From Betaproteobacteria bacterium HGW-Betaproteobacteria-9 (GTDB lineage Bacteria > Pseudomonadota > Gammaproteobacteria > Burkholderiales > Burkholderiaceae_C): a stretch of 64,000 bases of DNA. The position numbers were made by a program, and so were the translations under genes. Location: assembly GCA_002842215.1 (NCBI GenBank), contig PHCC01000003.1, forward strand, positions 1 to 64,000, read 5' to 3'. The notes beneath the pieces are model-generated. The model made no database searches, was not told the origin of the DNA, and saw nothing but the letters and a program-made list of their open reading frames with translations. This document shows, piece by piece, positions 20,863 to 29,665 of the stretch. Positions within the stretch are counted from its first letter, which is position 1; each line of letters starts with the position of its first letter.

Positions 20863-20915
20863 TTGCCAGGCTGGCGGTTCCCGTCTTATGATCAAAAATA
20901 AGCACATGCTTATTT
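20863..20915 (+). promoter_or_regulatory. Promoter with palindromic operator upstream of the MBL-fold gene
   Basis: A sigma-70-like -35 TTGCCA (20863-20868) and -10 TATGAT (20887-20892) are 18 bp apart. Immediately downstream, over the expected start of transcription, is a perfect inverted repeat with 8-bp arms and a 4-bp centre, AAATAAGCACATGCTTATTT (20896-20915). The AT-rich site in a GC-rich genome and its position over +1 suggest a repressor, perhaps of the ArsR family; the cognate regulator is not adjacent. Confidence 0.6.
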
Positions 20916-20940
20916 GATGATTCGAAGACAGGAGACACCC

Positions 20941-22011
20941 ATGAAGCAACGGACCTCACCGGCGGACGCCGGCAACGCCCTCAACCCACACACGACCGAA
21001 CGCAATCGCCGAGCGTGGCTTCGCATGATGGGGGGCGCGGGGTTGGGAGTGGCCGGACTGGCCCTGGTTCCTGAAGTGAGGCTTTTTGCCCAGCAGGTGC
21101 ACGAGTTCATCGAAGGGCCACCGGTGCCCGATGTGAAACCGGAACAGCTGTCGCCGCATGTCTGGATGGTTTATGCCAAAGAGGGCTTCCCGACGCAGGA
21201 AAACCAGGGGCTGATGGCCAGCATCATCTTCGCCATCACCCAGAAGGGCGTTGTGGTGTTGGACACCGGGGCTTCGGTGCAGATCGGCCAGATGGCGATC
21301 CGCATGATCAAGACCGTGACGCCCAAGCCGGTGATCGCGGTCTTCAACAGCCACTACCACGGTGACCACTGGCTGGGCAACCAGGCCTTTGCCGAAACCT
21401 TTGGTGCCGATCTGCCGATTCACGCGCTGGCTCACACGCGCGACCAGATCGCAGGCCATGAAGGCAATCTCTGGCGCAGCCTGATGGAGCGCTGGACCAA
21501 CCAGGCGACGCTGGGCACCAAGGTGGTGGCGCCCAACAAGGTGGTCGAACATGGCCAGGTGTTCGACTATGGCGATGTGCAGATCAAACTGCACCACTAC
21601 GGCCGCGCCCACACCCCGTCCGACCTGTGCTTCGAGATCGTGCAGGACAAGCTCACCTACGTGGGCGATATCGCCATGGCGAACCGCATCGCCAACATCG
21701 ACGACGGTTCCTACCCCGGCACCTTCAAGTACTACGACGCGATCAAGAAGGCGGCGGGCGAGCAGCTCTGGGTGCCCGGCCACGGTCGCGGCAGCAAGGA
21801 TTTGCTCGACACCTACGGAACCTTCATGAAAGGTATCTGGGAACCTTGCGTGCAGGCGGTGAAAGACGGGATTCCGCTCGACGGCGCCAAGACCTTGGTG
21901 ATGAAAGACCCCCGCGTTGCCAGTCGCGCCAAAACCATGGACGGCTTCGACAGCAACATCGGCAAGTACACCAGCCTGGCGTATCTGGAAGCGGAAAAAG
22001 AAGCTTTCTGA
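20941..22011 (+). CDS. Exported metallo-beta-lactamase-fold hydrolase
   Basis: About 356 aa. A twin-arginine-like N-terminus (ERNRRAWLRMMGGAGLGVAGLAL) suggests Tat export of a metal-containing protein. The MBL fold is shown by VVLDTGASVQIGQMA, the zinc motif NSHYHGDHWLGN (HxHxDH), GRAHTPSDLCFEI, the Asp in YVGDIAMANRI and the late His in WVPGHGRGS. It resembles the SoxH/quinoprotein-relay group of periplasmic zinc hydrolases. The ATG at 20941 is preceded by CAGGAGACACCC. The substrate is unknown; the operator upstream suggests induction by a specific stress or compound. Confidence 0.82.
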   Translation: MKQRTSPADAGNALNPHTTERNRRAWLRMMGGAGLGVAGLALVPEVRLFAQQVHEFIEGPPVPDVKPEQLSPHVWMVYAKEGFPTQENQGLMASIIFAITQKGVVVLDTGASVQIGQMAIRMIKTVTPKPVIAVFNSHYHGDHWLGNQAFAETFGADLPIHALAHTRDQIAGHEGNLWRSLMERWTNQATLGTKVVAPNKVVEHGQVFDYGDVQIKLHHYGRAHTPSDLCFEIVQDKLTYVGDIAMANRIANIDDGSYPGTFKYYDAIKKAAGEQLWVPGHGRGSKDLLDTYGTFMKGIWEPCVQAVKDGIPLDGAKTLVMKDPRVASRAKTMDGFDSNIGKYTSLAYLEAEKEAF

Positions 22012-22012
22012 T

Positions 22013-23131
22013 TCACCGCCACCACGGCAGCAACCGCTTCATGGCGGCCACTTCGCCACTGTGATCGCTGGTGTACCCAGGCAACCTGTCCAGTCGCGCC
22101 TGCCACGCCTGGCTGCCCAGCAGGGCGAGCAGGCGCTTCACCGCGGGCAGCTCCAGCGCGGACTTCAGACACACCAGCAGGTAGCGCTCATCGGTCAGGG
22201 GCACGAAGCCCAGGCCCTGGCTGCGTGCCGCGTATTCGGTGCCCAGGCCCGCATCACCGTCCCCGCTGGCGATCGCCTGCGCCACGGCGGCGTGTGAGCT
22301 TTCCACGCGGTCAAAGCCCCGCAGATCGATCGGGTCCATGCCGGCCTGCGTCAGCAGTTCTTCGAGCAACAGGCGGGTGCCTGTGCCCTTGGCGCGGTTG
22401 ATGAAGCGCGCCTGCAGCCGGGCCACGTCGCGCATGTCCCACAGGCGCAAGGGGTTGCCCGGCGCCACCATCAGACCCTGGGAGCGGCGGGCGAAGCCGA
22501 TGATCTTGTGGGTGCCCGGCTTGAGCAGCGGGCGGTAGGTGCGCGCGCTCAGGCTGGCCGCGTCGGCAAAGGGCTGGGTGTGAAAGCCCGCCAACACGCA
22601 GCGCCCTTCGTTCAGCGCGCGGATGGCGTCCACGCTGCCGCAAAAGCGGATATCCAGGTGCAGGCCCGTCGCGCCGGCCACCGGGCTGGCGGCGATGTCC
22701 TGCAGCTCGTTCAGTGCGTGGTCGTGGCTGGCGTATAGGGTCAGAACCTCGGCGCCCGCCTCGCTGGTTTCGGGCTCGAACGCCAGCGCAAAGGCGCGCT
22801 CCAGCTCGGCGCGCAGGCTCTCCATCTGCGGCCCCAGGCGTGCCTGGGCCAGCCGCTCGGCCATCAGCAGGCGCTCGCCGAACGGGCTGAGCAGGGCCGA
22901 CTGACCGCGTTCCCACACCAGCAGTTCCTGGCCCAGCTCGGTCTCCCAGGCTTTGAGCTGGCCCCAGACGTGGCGATACGACAGCCCCAGAAAGCGTGCC
23001 GCGCCCGAGATGGAGCCCCGCTCCCGGACGGCGTGCAGCACGTCCATCATGGTGTTGCGCAGCAGCGCGTGGTGGGGCGTGCGGCCCGTGCCCTGGGCCG
23101 TGAGTGAATACGAAAGCTCGACCTTTCTCAT
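22013..23131 (-). CDS. LysR-type HTH regulator with periplasmic-binding-like effector domain (tungstate/molybdate regulator)
   Basis: 372-aa transcription factor. The N-terminal winged HTH (residues about 25-100; LLRNTMMDVLHAVRERGSIS, AARFLGLSYRHVWGQLK) is of the ModE/LysR type. The C-terminal ~230 residues resemble a binding-protein domain (COG1910-like): LTLYASHDHALNEL, FCGSVDAIRALNEGRC, FINRAKGTGTRLLLEELL, VAQAIASGDGDAGLGTEYAA. Such fusions regulate molybdate/tungstate or related genes. It is transcribed divergently from tupBCA, which suggests that tungstate is the ligand; that is inference. Confidence 0.78.
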   Translation of the reverse strand: MRKVELSYSLTAQGTGRTPHHALLRNTMMDVLHAVRERGSISGAARFLGLSYRHVWGQLKAWETELGQELLVWERGQSALLSPFGERLLMAERLAQARLGPQMESLRAELERAFALAFEPETSEAGAEVLTLYASHDHALNELQDIAASPVAGATGLHLDIRFCGSVDAIRALNEGRCVLAGFHTQPFADAASLSARTYRPLLKPGTHKIIGFARRSQGLMVAPGNPLRLWDMRDVARLQARFINRAKGTGTRLLLEELLTQAGMDPIDLRGFDRVESSHAAVAQAIASGDGDAGLGTEYAARSQGLGFVPLTDERYLLVCLKSALELPAVKRLLALLGSQAWQARLDRLPGYTSDHSGEVAAMKRLLPWWR

Positions 23132-23180
23132 GGCCGCGAGTGTGCCTCAAGCGCCGTCGCCGTTCGCCTTGCGCCTATGC

Positions 23181-23199
23181 ACGCGGGTTCATACCGCGT
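23181..23199. promoter_or_regulatory. Inverted repeat between the regulator and tupB
   Basis: ACGCGG (23181-23186) and CCGCGT (23194-23199) form a 6-bp inverted repeat with a 7-bp centre, in the 118-bp divergent spacer. The position would suit an operator for the adjacent LysR/ModE-type regulator. The arms are GC-rich and short, so chance occurrence is possible. Confidence 0.35.
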
Positions 23200-23249
23200 C
23201 ACTACGTACTCTCAAACCCGAAGCCTCCCCGTAAGCTCACCTGCAACTT

Positions 23250-23978
23250 ATGAACACTTTTTCCGATAGCACGGTCACCGCGTTGAACCTGATTCTTTCG
23301 GGTGATGCGGGGCTCTGGGCCATCGTCACCCGCTCGCTGGCCGTGAGCGCCACGGCCTGCCTGCTGGCCTGTAGCCTGGGGCTGGTGCTGGGCGCCTGGC
23401 TGGGGGTATCGCGTTTTGCGGGTCGGGGCGTGGTGCTGACGCTGCTCAACACTTTTCTGGCCGTGCCGGCGGTGGTGGTGGGGCTGGTGGTGTACCTGCT
23501 GCTCTCGCGCTCGGGGCCACTGGGTTTCCTGGGCTGGCTGTTCAGCTTTCAGGCCATGGTGCTGGCGCAGGCGATCCTGGTGCTGCCGCTGGTGACGGCA
23601 CTCACGCGCCAGGTGGTGGAAGACGTTGACCGCAGCCACGGCGAACAGTTGTCGTCGCTGGGCGCCGGCCTGGGCCTGCGCAGCCTGCTGCTGGCCTGGG
23701 ACGAACGCTACGCCCTGCTCACGGTGCTGATCACCGCTTTTGGCCGCGCCATCGCCGAGGTGGGCGCGGTGATGATCGTGGGCGGCAACATCGAGGGCTT
23801 CACCCGCGTCATGACCACGGCCATTGCGCTGGAGACCAGCAAGGGCGACCTGCCGCTGGCGCTCGGGCTGGGCATCGTGCTGCTGGCCGTGGTGCTGCTG
23901 CTCAACAGCGCGGTGGCGCTGCTGCGCCGCTGGCGCGAGCACCTGGACGGTGGCGACCTTCGGATGGCGACGGCATGA
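23250..23978 (+). CDS. tupB: Tungstate ABC transporter permease
   Basis: 242-aa inner-membrane permease with five to six hydrophobic segments (for example IVTRSLAVSATACLLACSLGLVLGA and FLAVPAVVVGLVVYLLL). The cytoplasmic EAA loop appears as ITAFGRAIAEVGAVMIVGGNI, typical of the TupB/WtpB/ModB class. First gene of tupBCA; its stop overlaps the start of tupC by four bases. Confidence 0.88.
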   Translation: MNTFSDSTVTALNLILSGDAGLWAIVTRSLAVSATACLLACSLGLVLGAWLGVSRFAGRGVVLTLLNTFLAVPAVVVGLVVYLLLSRSGPLGFLGWLFSFQAMVLAQAILVLPLVTALTRQVVEDVDRSHGEQLSSLGAGLGLRSLLLAWDERYALLTVLITAFGRAIAEVGAVMIVGGNIEGFTRVMTTAIALETSKGDLPLALGLGIVLLAVVLLLNSAVALLRRWREHLDGGDLRMATA

Positions 23979-24757
23979 GGATCGAACGACCCACCGAAGG
24001 CAGCGCGGCCGGCGCCACGGTGCAACAGGACACCGTGCTGGAACTGCTGGACGTGAACGTGAGCCTGGGCCCTGCGGCCCAGGTTGAAGCGCTGCGCGGC
24101 ATCACGCTGAACATTGTGGCCGGTGAACGCGTGGCCCTGGTCGGACCCAACGGTTGTGGCAAGAGCACCTTGCTGCGCACGTTGCACGGCCTGCTGCCGA
24201 TCGCCTCCGGGCAGCGAAGGGTGCCCCAGGCCTCGCGCATCGCCATGCTGTTCCAGCGGCCGCACATGTTGCGCATGTCGGTGCGGCGCAACCTGCAGCT
24301 CGGCCTGTGGCTCAGCGGCGTGTCCTGGACGCAGACGCGCGGTCGTGCCCAGCAGGCGCTTGTGCGTGTTGACCTCGTGCACCTGGCCGACCGCAACGGC
24401 CGCGCGCTCTCGGGCGGGCAGCAGCAACGCGTGGCGTTGGCGCGCGCCTGGGCCCTCCAGCCCGACGTGTGGCTGCTCGACGAACCCACCGCCAGTCTCG
24501 ATCCGCACGCCAAGCGCGATGTGGAGGCACTGATCGCCGACTTTGGCGACGAGCTGCCCGCGCCCGGCCGACGTCCCCCCACGCTGGTGCTGGCCAGTCA
24601 CAACCTCGGCCAGGTCAAGCGCCTGGCCAGCCGGGTGATCTATCTCGAACAGGGGCGTGTGCTGGCCGATCTGCCGGTGCACGACTTCTTCAACCAGGAC
24701 CTGCTCGAACAACGTTCGCCGCAGGCCAGCGCTTTTGTCAAAGGAGAAACCACATGA
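23975..24757 (+). CDS. tupC: Tungstate ABC transporter ATP-binding protein
   Basis: 260-aa ABC ATPase: Walker A GPNGCGKSTLLR, Q-loop AMLFQRPHML, signature ALSGGQQQRVALARA, Walker B VWLLDEPTASLD, H-loop LVLASHNLGQ. No C-terminal MOP domain, in contrast with ModC at 29.7 kb. ATGA overlaps join it to tupB upstream and tupA downstream, so the three subunits are translationally coupled. Confidence 0.9.
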   Translation: MRIERPTEGSAAGATVQQDTVLELLDVNVSLGPAAQVEALRGITLNIVAGERVALVGPNGCGKSTLLRTLHGLLPIASGQRRVPQASRIAMLFQRPHMLRMSVRRNLQLGLWLSGVSWTQTRGRAQQALVRVDLVHLADRNGRALSGGQQQRVALARAWALQPDVWLLDEPTASLDPHAKRDVEALIADFGDELPAPGRRPPTLVLASHNLGQVKRLASRVIYLEQGRVLADLPVHDFFNQDLLEQRSPQASAFVKGETT

Positions 24758-25602
24758 AAACTTCCCTCTCTTCCCGCCGCACCGTCGTGCGCCTGCTGGC
24801 CGCGGCCGGCTTCGTCACCGCGGGCCTGCTGGCCAGCACCGCTGCGCTCGCGCAAAGCAGCATCGTCGTGGCGTCCACCACCTCCACCGAACAATCGGGC
24901 CTGTTCAGCTACCTGCTGCCCGAGTTCAAGAAGGCCACCAACATCGACGTGAAGGTCGTGGCCCTGGGCACTGGCCAGGCGATCGACATGGCGCGCCGCG
25001 GTGACGCCGACGTGCTGTTCGTGCACGACAAGGTGGCCGAAGAAAAATTCGTGGCCGACGGCTTCGCGGCCAAGCGCCTTGAGGTCATGTACAACGACTT
25101 CGTGCTGATCGGCCCCAAGGCCGACCCGGCAGCCACCAAAGGCAGCGACATCGTGGCCGCGCTCAAGAAGGTTGCCACGGCCAACGCGCCCTTCATCTCG
25201 CGCGGCGACAAGAGCGGCACGCACGCGGCCGAGCTGCGCTTCTGGAAGATGACTGACACCGACGCCAACAAGGGGAGCGGTTACAAGGAATGCGGCTGCG
25301 GCATGGGCCCGGCGCTGAACATCGGCGCCAGCAGCGGTGCCTACGTGCTGGCCGACCGCGGCACCTGGCTCAACTTCAAGAACCGCGCCGACATGGTGGT
25401 GCTGGTCGAGGGCGACAAGCGCCTGTTCAACCAGTACGGCGTGATGCTCGTGAGCGCCGCCAAGCACCCGCAGGTGAAAACCGTCGAGGGCCAGAAGTTC
25501 GTCGACTGGGTCACGGGCGAAGCGGGCCAGAAGGTCATCGCCTCTTACAAGATCGGTGGGGAACAGCTGTTCTTCCCGAACGCAGCCGCAGCCTCCCGCT
25601 GA
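24754..25602 (+). CDS. tupA: Tungstate-binding periplasmic protein
   Basis: 282-aa receptor. The signal peptide ends AALAQS; the mature N-terminus has VVASTTSTEQSG, the TTTS-like oxyanion-binding motif of TupA, followed by ALGTGQAIDMARRGDADVLFVHD and SRGDKSGTHAAELRFW. TupA binds tungstate with much higher affinity than molybdate in characterised cases. The start ATG (24754) follows AAGGAGAAACCAC. Gene order tupB-tupC-tupA places the receptor last. Confidence 0.92.
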   Translation: MKTSLSSRRTVVRLLAAAGFVTAGLLASTAALAQSSIVVASTTSTEQSGLFSYLLPEFKKATNIDVKVVALGTGQAIDMARRGDADVLFVHDKVAEEKFVADGFAAKRLEVMYNDFVLIGPKADPAATKGSDIVAALKKVATANAPFISRGDKSGTHAAELRFWKMTDTDANKGSGYKECGCGMGPALNIGASSGAYVLADRGTWLNFKNRADMVVLVEGDKRLFNQYGVMLVSAAKHPQVKTVEGQKFVDWVTGEAGQKVIASYKIGGEQLFFPNAAAASR

Positions 25603-25609
25603 TTTCAGT

Positions 25610-26356
25610 TCATGGCCTCATGCCTCGATAAGCCGAGGGCGTGAGGCCGACCGATTTGCGGAACTGGCGTGTGAACGATGCCTGGTCGGCGTAGCCACAT
25701 GCCAGGGCAATCTCGCTGATCGGATCGCGCGAATGGCGCAACAGGTCGCACGCCCGCTCGATGCGCGCCCGGAGCACGTATTGACCCGCCGTGACGCCAA
25801 ACAGGCCGCGGATGCGCTGGTCCAGTTGAAACACGGAAAGGCCGGCCAGGGCGGCCAGTTCTTCCAGCGGCAGGGGTGAGTCCAGGTGCTGCGCAACGTG
25901 CTCGATGACGCGCGACACCGCGGCGGCCTCGTTCGTTGAGCCCAGGGGCTGCTGGATGTCGCGCGACAGACCGGCGAGCCCGACGATGTGGCCTTGCGCG
26001 TCGATGATCGCGACCTTCCAGGTGAGGCACCAGCCCGGTTTCCGGTTGCCGTAAAGGTGCAGCTCCAGCTGAGCGTTGATCGCTGGGCCACCCTGCAGGA
26101 TGCGCTGGTCCTGTTGCGAATACCCGGACCCCAGCGGGAGCGGGAACACCTGTTCCGCTGTCTTGCCGATCAGCTCTGACTTGTGCTCGAAGCCGCAGCG
26201 CCCGACCAGGGTGTGGTTGACCGCCGTGTAGCGCCCCTGCATGTCTTTCAGAAAGAACACGGTGTCGGGCACGTGGTCGAACAGCAGGTCGCCCCGGAAG
26301 AACCCGTGGTCGATCAGGAGCCCTGGCGACAGGGGCGATGGCAGAGAAACATCCAT
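25610..26356 (-). CDS. AraC family regulator with PAS sensor domain
   Basis: About 248 aa. The N-terminal half is a PAS-like domain (VPDTVFFLKDMQGRYTAVNHTLVGRCGF, ending AGLSRDIQQPLG) and the C-terminal ~100 residues are a double HTH of AraC type (LPLEELAALAGLSVFQLDQRI and DPISEIALACGYADQASFTRQFRKSVGLTPSAYR). Start set at ATG 26354-26356 (MDVSLPSP). It is divergent from the hydroxyproline genes, and AraC regulators of this PAS type control hydroxyproline catabolism in other Proteobacteria (LhpR-like), so it probably activates 26483-29665. Confidence 0.82.
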   Translation of the reverse strand: MDVSLPSPLSPGLLIDHGFFRGDLLFDHVPDTVFFLKDMQGRYTAVNHTLVGRCGFEHKSELIGKTAEQVFPLPLGSGYSQQDQRILQGGPAINAQLELHLYGNRKPGWCLTWKVAIIDAQGHIVGLAGLSRDIQQPLGSTNEAAAVSRVIEHVAQHLDSPLPLEELAALAGLSVFQLDQRIRGLFGVTAGQYVLRARIERACDLLRHSRDPISEIALACGYADQASFTRQFRKSVGLTPSAYRGMRP

Positions 26357-26482
26357 GGCATTCAGGGGCCGACCGTTTGTGCAATTTCCCCAGTCGGCAC
26401 CCCACTTTCCGACAAGACGTGGAGCGTCCAAGCTGCGAGACTGCCGGCAGCTTAACAGTCACTTGAACGGAGCATCCCACCT

Positions 26483-27421
26483 ATGAAACGGAATATCTTC
26501 AGCGGCACGATTCCCGCCTTGATGACCCCTTGCACGACCGACCGTCAACCGGACTTTGACGCCCTGGTCCGAACCGGCCGCGACCTCATTGAGGCCGGCA
26601 TGTCGGCCCTGGTGTATTGCGGTTCAATGGGCGACTGGCCCCTGCTGAGCGACGAACAGCGCATGGAAGGTGTCGAACGGCTGGTGCGCGCACGCCTGCC
26701 CGTGATCGTGGGCACCGGGGCGCAGAACACGGCCCGCGCCAGCGCGCTGGCCGCGCACGCCAAGGCCTGCGGCGCCAAGGGCCTGATGATCATTCCCCGC
26801 GTGCTGTCGCGCGGCAACTCGGCGGCGGCCCAGCGCGCGCACTTTGCCGACATCCTGAGCGCGGCGGTCGACCTGCCCAGCGTGATCTACAACAGCCCCT
26901 ACTACGGCTACGAAACCAAGGCCGACCTGTTCTTTGAACTGCGCTCGCGCTTTCCCCATCTGATCGGCTTCAAGGAGTTCGGCGGCGCGGCCTCCTTGCG
27001 CTACGCGGCGGAGCACATCACCTCGCGCGACGCGGGCGTGACGCTGATGGTCGGTGTGGACACGCAGGTGTTCCACGGCTTCGTCAACTGCGGCGCGAAG
27101 GGCGCCATCACGGGCATCGGCAACGTGCTGCCCAAGGAGGTGCTGCGCCTCGTGGCCCTGTGCGAGCAGGCGGCCCTCGGCGACGTGCTGGCCCGTCAGC
27201 GGGCGCAAGAGCTGGAGGCGGCGCTGGGTGTGCTGTCGTCGTTTGACGAAGGCGTGGACCTGGTGCTGTACTTCAAGCACCTGATGGTGCTGCAGGGTCA
27301 CGCGGAATATGCCCTGCACTTCAACCCCACCGATGCGCTGTCGGACAGCCAGAAGAACTACGCCACCCACCAGTTCGAGCTGTTCAAACGCTGGTACGCC
27401 AACTGGCCGGGGAGGGCCTGA
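26483..27421 (+). CDS. DapA-family lyase, probable pyrroline-4-hydroxy-2-carboxylate deaminase
   Basis: 312-aa TIM-barrel class I aldolase-like protein. The Schiff-base Lys is K164 in LIGFKEFGGA and the catalytic Tyr is Y136 in SVIYNSPYYG; TVIYCGSMGDWPLL-like substrate loop is present near residue 45 (ALVYCGSMGDWPLLS). Context with a hydroxyproline epimerase and FAD oxidase indicates the step that converts cis-4-hydroxy-pyrroline-2-carboxylate to 2-oxoglutarate semialdehyde (LhpC). Stop and next ATG are two bases apart. Confidence 0.8.
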   Translation: MKRNIFSGTIPALMTPCTTDRQPDFDALVRTGRDLIEAGMSALVYCGSMGDWPLLSDEQRMEGVERLVRARLPVIVGTGAQNTARASALAAHAKACGAKGLMIIPRVLSRGNSAAAQRAHFADILSAAVDLPSVIYNSPYYGYETKADLFFELRSRFPHLIGFKEFGGAASLRYAAEHITSRDAGVTLMVGVDTQVFHGFVNCGAKGAITGIGNVLPKEVLRLVALCEQAALGDVLARQRAQELEAALGVLSSFDEGVDLVLYFKHLMVLQGHAEYALHFNPTDALSDSQKNYATHQFELFKRWYANWPGRA

Positions 27422-27423
27422 CC

Positions 27424-28386
27424 ATGGCCAACACGACGCGGATCGAGATGCAGGTCATCGATTCCCACACCGAGGGCGAGCCCACGCGTCTGGTGGTGGC
27501 CGGTGGGCCAGCGCTGGGCAACGGTTCTTTGAGCGAACGCAAAGCCCTCTTTGCCCGCGACTTTGACCATTACCGCGTGCTGGCGGCCAACGAACCGCGC
27601 GGCTACGACGCGGTGGTCGGCGCCCTGCTGTGCGAACCGGTGGACCGCAGCTGCGCCGCCGGCTTGATCTTCTTCAACAACACCGGCTACCTGGGCATGT
27701 GTGGCCACGGCACCATCGGTGCCGCCGTCACGCTAGCCCACATGTGGCGCATCGGCCCGGGCGTGCACCGTTTCGAGACGCCGGTCGGTGTGGTGAGCGT
27801 GGACCTGCGGTCCGCCAACGAGGTGACGATCCAGAACGTCGAGAGCCAGGTTTTCCGGCGCGACGTGGCGATCGACGTGCCCGGCCTGGGGCGCGTGGTG
27901 GGCGACGTGGCCTGGGGCGGCAACTGGTTCTTCCTGTGCCACAGCACGCCGTGCGAACTCTCGCTGCAGAACATCGGTGAACTCACCCGCCAGGCCGAGG
28001 CCGTCAAGGCGACGCTGGTGCGCCAAGGCATCACAGGTCGCGACGGGGCCGAGATCGACCACATCGAATTCTTCGGCCCCGCGTTGTCCGCCGGCGCGCA
28101 CAGCCGCAATTTCGTGCTGTGTCCGGGCGGTGCCTACGACCGCTCGCCTTGCGGCACTGGCACCAGCGCCAAGCTGGCTTGTCTCGCCGCGGCCGGCAAG
28201 TTGCAGCCGGGCGAGACCTGGGTGCAGGAAAGCGTGATCGGCAGCCGCTTCGAGGCCAGCTACCAGGCCACGGAACACGGCGTCATCCCGAGCATCACCG
28301 GCCGCGCCTACGTCACCGCCGAGGCGCGGCTGATCGCCGACCCGGCCGATCCTCTGCTACCCGCGGCGTTCCGCGCGGCGCTCTGA
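27424..28386 (+). CDS. 4-hydroxyproline 2-epimerase (proline racemase family)
   Basis: 320-aa cofactor-independent epimerase interconverting trans-4-hydroxy-L-proline and cis-4-hydroxy-D-proline. Both catalytic cysteines are present: C93 in GMCGHGTIGAAVTL and C243 in DRSPCGTGTSAKLACL. The Cys/Cys pair separates epimerases from trans-3-hydroxyproline dehydratases, which have Thr/Ser at the second site. The opening IDSHTEGEPTRLVVAGGP is the family N-terminal signature. Second gene in the cluster. Confidence 0.9.
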   Translation: MANTTRIEMQVIDSHTEGEPTRLVVAGGPALGNGSLSERKALFARDFDHYRVLAANEPRGYDAVVGALLCEPVDRSCAAGLIFFNNTGYLGMCGHGTIGAAVTLAHMWRIGPGVHRFETPVGVVSVDLRSANEVTIQNVESQVFRRDVAIDVPGLGRVVGDVAWGGNWFFLCHSTPCELSLQNIGELTRQAEAVKATLVRQGITGRDGAEIDHIEFFGPALSAGAHSRNFVLCPGGAYDRSPCGTGTSAKLACLAAAGKLQPGETWVQESVIGSRFEASYQATEHGVIPSITGRAYVTAEARLIADPADPLLPAAFRAAL

Positions 28387-28399
28387 CCCAGACAAACGC

Positions 28400-29665
28400 A
28401 TGACCTCAGCCAACACCACCGAGCCCGCCAGCGCCGATGTGGCGGTGGTGGGCGCCGGCATCATCGGCCTCTCCGTGGCGATGCACCTGGTGGCCCAGGG
28501 CCGCTCGGTGCTGCTGATCGACCGCAAGGGCATTGCCCAGGAAACCAGTGCCCAGAACGCCGGCGCGCTGGCGTTTTCCGACATCCTGCCGCTGGCCTCG
28601 CCGCGCATCCTGCGGCAGGCGCCGCGCTGGCTGCTCGACCCGCTGGGGCCACTCGCCATCCGCCCGGGCTACGCGCTGCAGATGGTGCCCTGGCTGTGGC
28701 GCTTTGGTCTGGCCAGCCGGCCGTCGGCCTACCGCGCGAGCCTGCAGGCCCAGACGCAGCTGATGCGCCTGGCCGCGCCCGCATTTCACGCCATGCTGGC
28801 GCGCGCGCAGGCCTCGCACATGATCCGCCAGGACGGTTCTTTGCAGGTCTATGAAGGTGAGGCCGAGTTCCGCTCCAGCCTCGCGGGCTGGCAGCTGCGG
28901 GCCGAAGCGGGCATCGCCTTCGAGCACGTGAAAGGTGAGCGACTGCGGGCGCTGCAACCGGGTCTGGCCGGCGCCATCACCGCGGGCACCTTCGTGCCGC
29001 ATTGGGAAACCGTGAGCGACCCGTTCGAGGTGGCGTCGGCCCTGGGGCACCATGTGATGCAGGCGGGTGCCACCTGGCGCCAGGCGGAGGTCCGGTCCAT
29101 CGCGCCGCGCGACGATGGCGTGGACCTGCAGCTCGCACAGGGCGGCGCCGTCCGCGCGAAGCAGGCGGTGATCGCCACCGGCGCCTGGTCACGCCAGCTC
29201 GCGGCCCAGCTGGGCGACGCCGTGCCGCTGGAAACCGAGCGCGGCTACAACACCACGCTGCCGCCCGGCGCGTTCAACCTCCAGCGCCAGATCATCTTCG
29301 GCGCCCACGGCTTTGTGGTCACCCCGCTCTCGACCGGCATCCGGGTCGGCGGCGCGGTGGAGCTGGGCGGCCTGAAACTGCCGCCCAACTTCGCGCGTTC
29401 GGCCCACATGCTTCAGAAGGCTTCGCGCCTGTTGCCGGGGCTGCAAATCGAGGGCGGCACCCAGTGGATGGGCTACCGCCCTTCGCTGCCGGATTCTTTG
29501 CCCGTCATCGGGCACGCCAAGGCCAGCCGGCGGGTGGTGTACGCCTTCGGGCACGGGCATCTGGGCTTGACCCAAAGCGCAGCCACAGGGCACCTGGTGG
29601 CGCAGTTGCTTGCGGGGCAGGCGCCATCCATTCCGCTCGAAGCTTTTCGGCCGGACCGCTTTTAG
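28400..29665 (+). CDS. FAD-dependent D-amino-acid (D-hydroxyproline) dehydrogenase
   Basis: 421-aa flavoprotein of the DadA/glycine-oxidase family. The FAD-binding dinucleotide fold is VAVVGAGIIGLSVAMHL near residue 12; ARKxN-type segments ETSAQNAGALAFSDILPLASP, a central VKGERLRALQPGL and the C-terminal GYRPSLPDSLPVIGHA..YAFGHGHLGLTQSAATG are typical. Context makes cis-4-hydroxy-D-proline the likely substrate. It acts as a single-subunit form; no LhpE/F-like partners are adjacent. The final codon overlaps the convergent modC stop. Confidence 0.83.
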   Translation: MTSANTTEPASADVAVVGAGIIGLSVAMHLVAQGRSVLLIDRKGIAQETSAQNAGALAFSDILPLASPRILRQAPRWLLDPLGPLAIRPGYALQMVPWLWRFGLASRPSAYRASLQAQTQLMRLAAPAFHAMLARAQASHMIRQDGSLQVYEGEAEFRSSLAGWQLRAEAGIAFEHVKGERLRALQPGLAGAITAGTFVPHWETVSDPFEVASALGHHVMQAGATWRQAEVRSIAPRDDGVDLQLAQGGAVRAKQAVIATGAWSRQLAAQLGDAVPLETERGYNTTLPPGAFNLQRQIIFGAHGFVVTPLSTGIRVGGAVELGGLKLPPNFARSAHMLQKASRLLPGLQIEGGTQWMGYRPSLPDSLPVIGHAKASRRVVYAFGHGHLGLTQSAATGHLVAQLLAGQAPSIPLEAFRPDRF

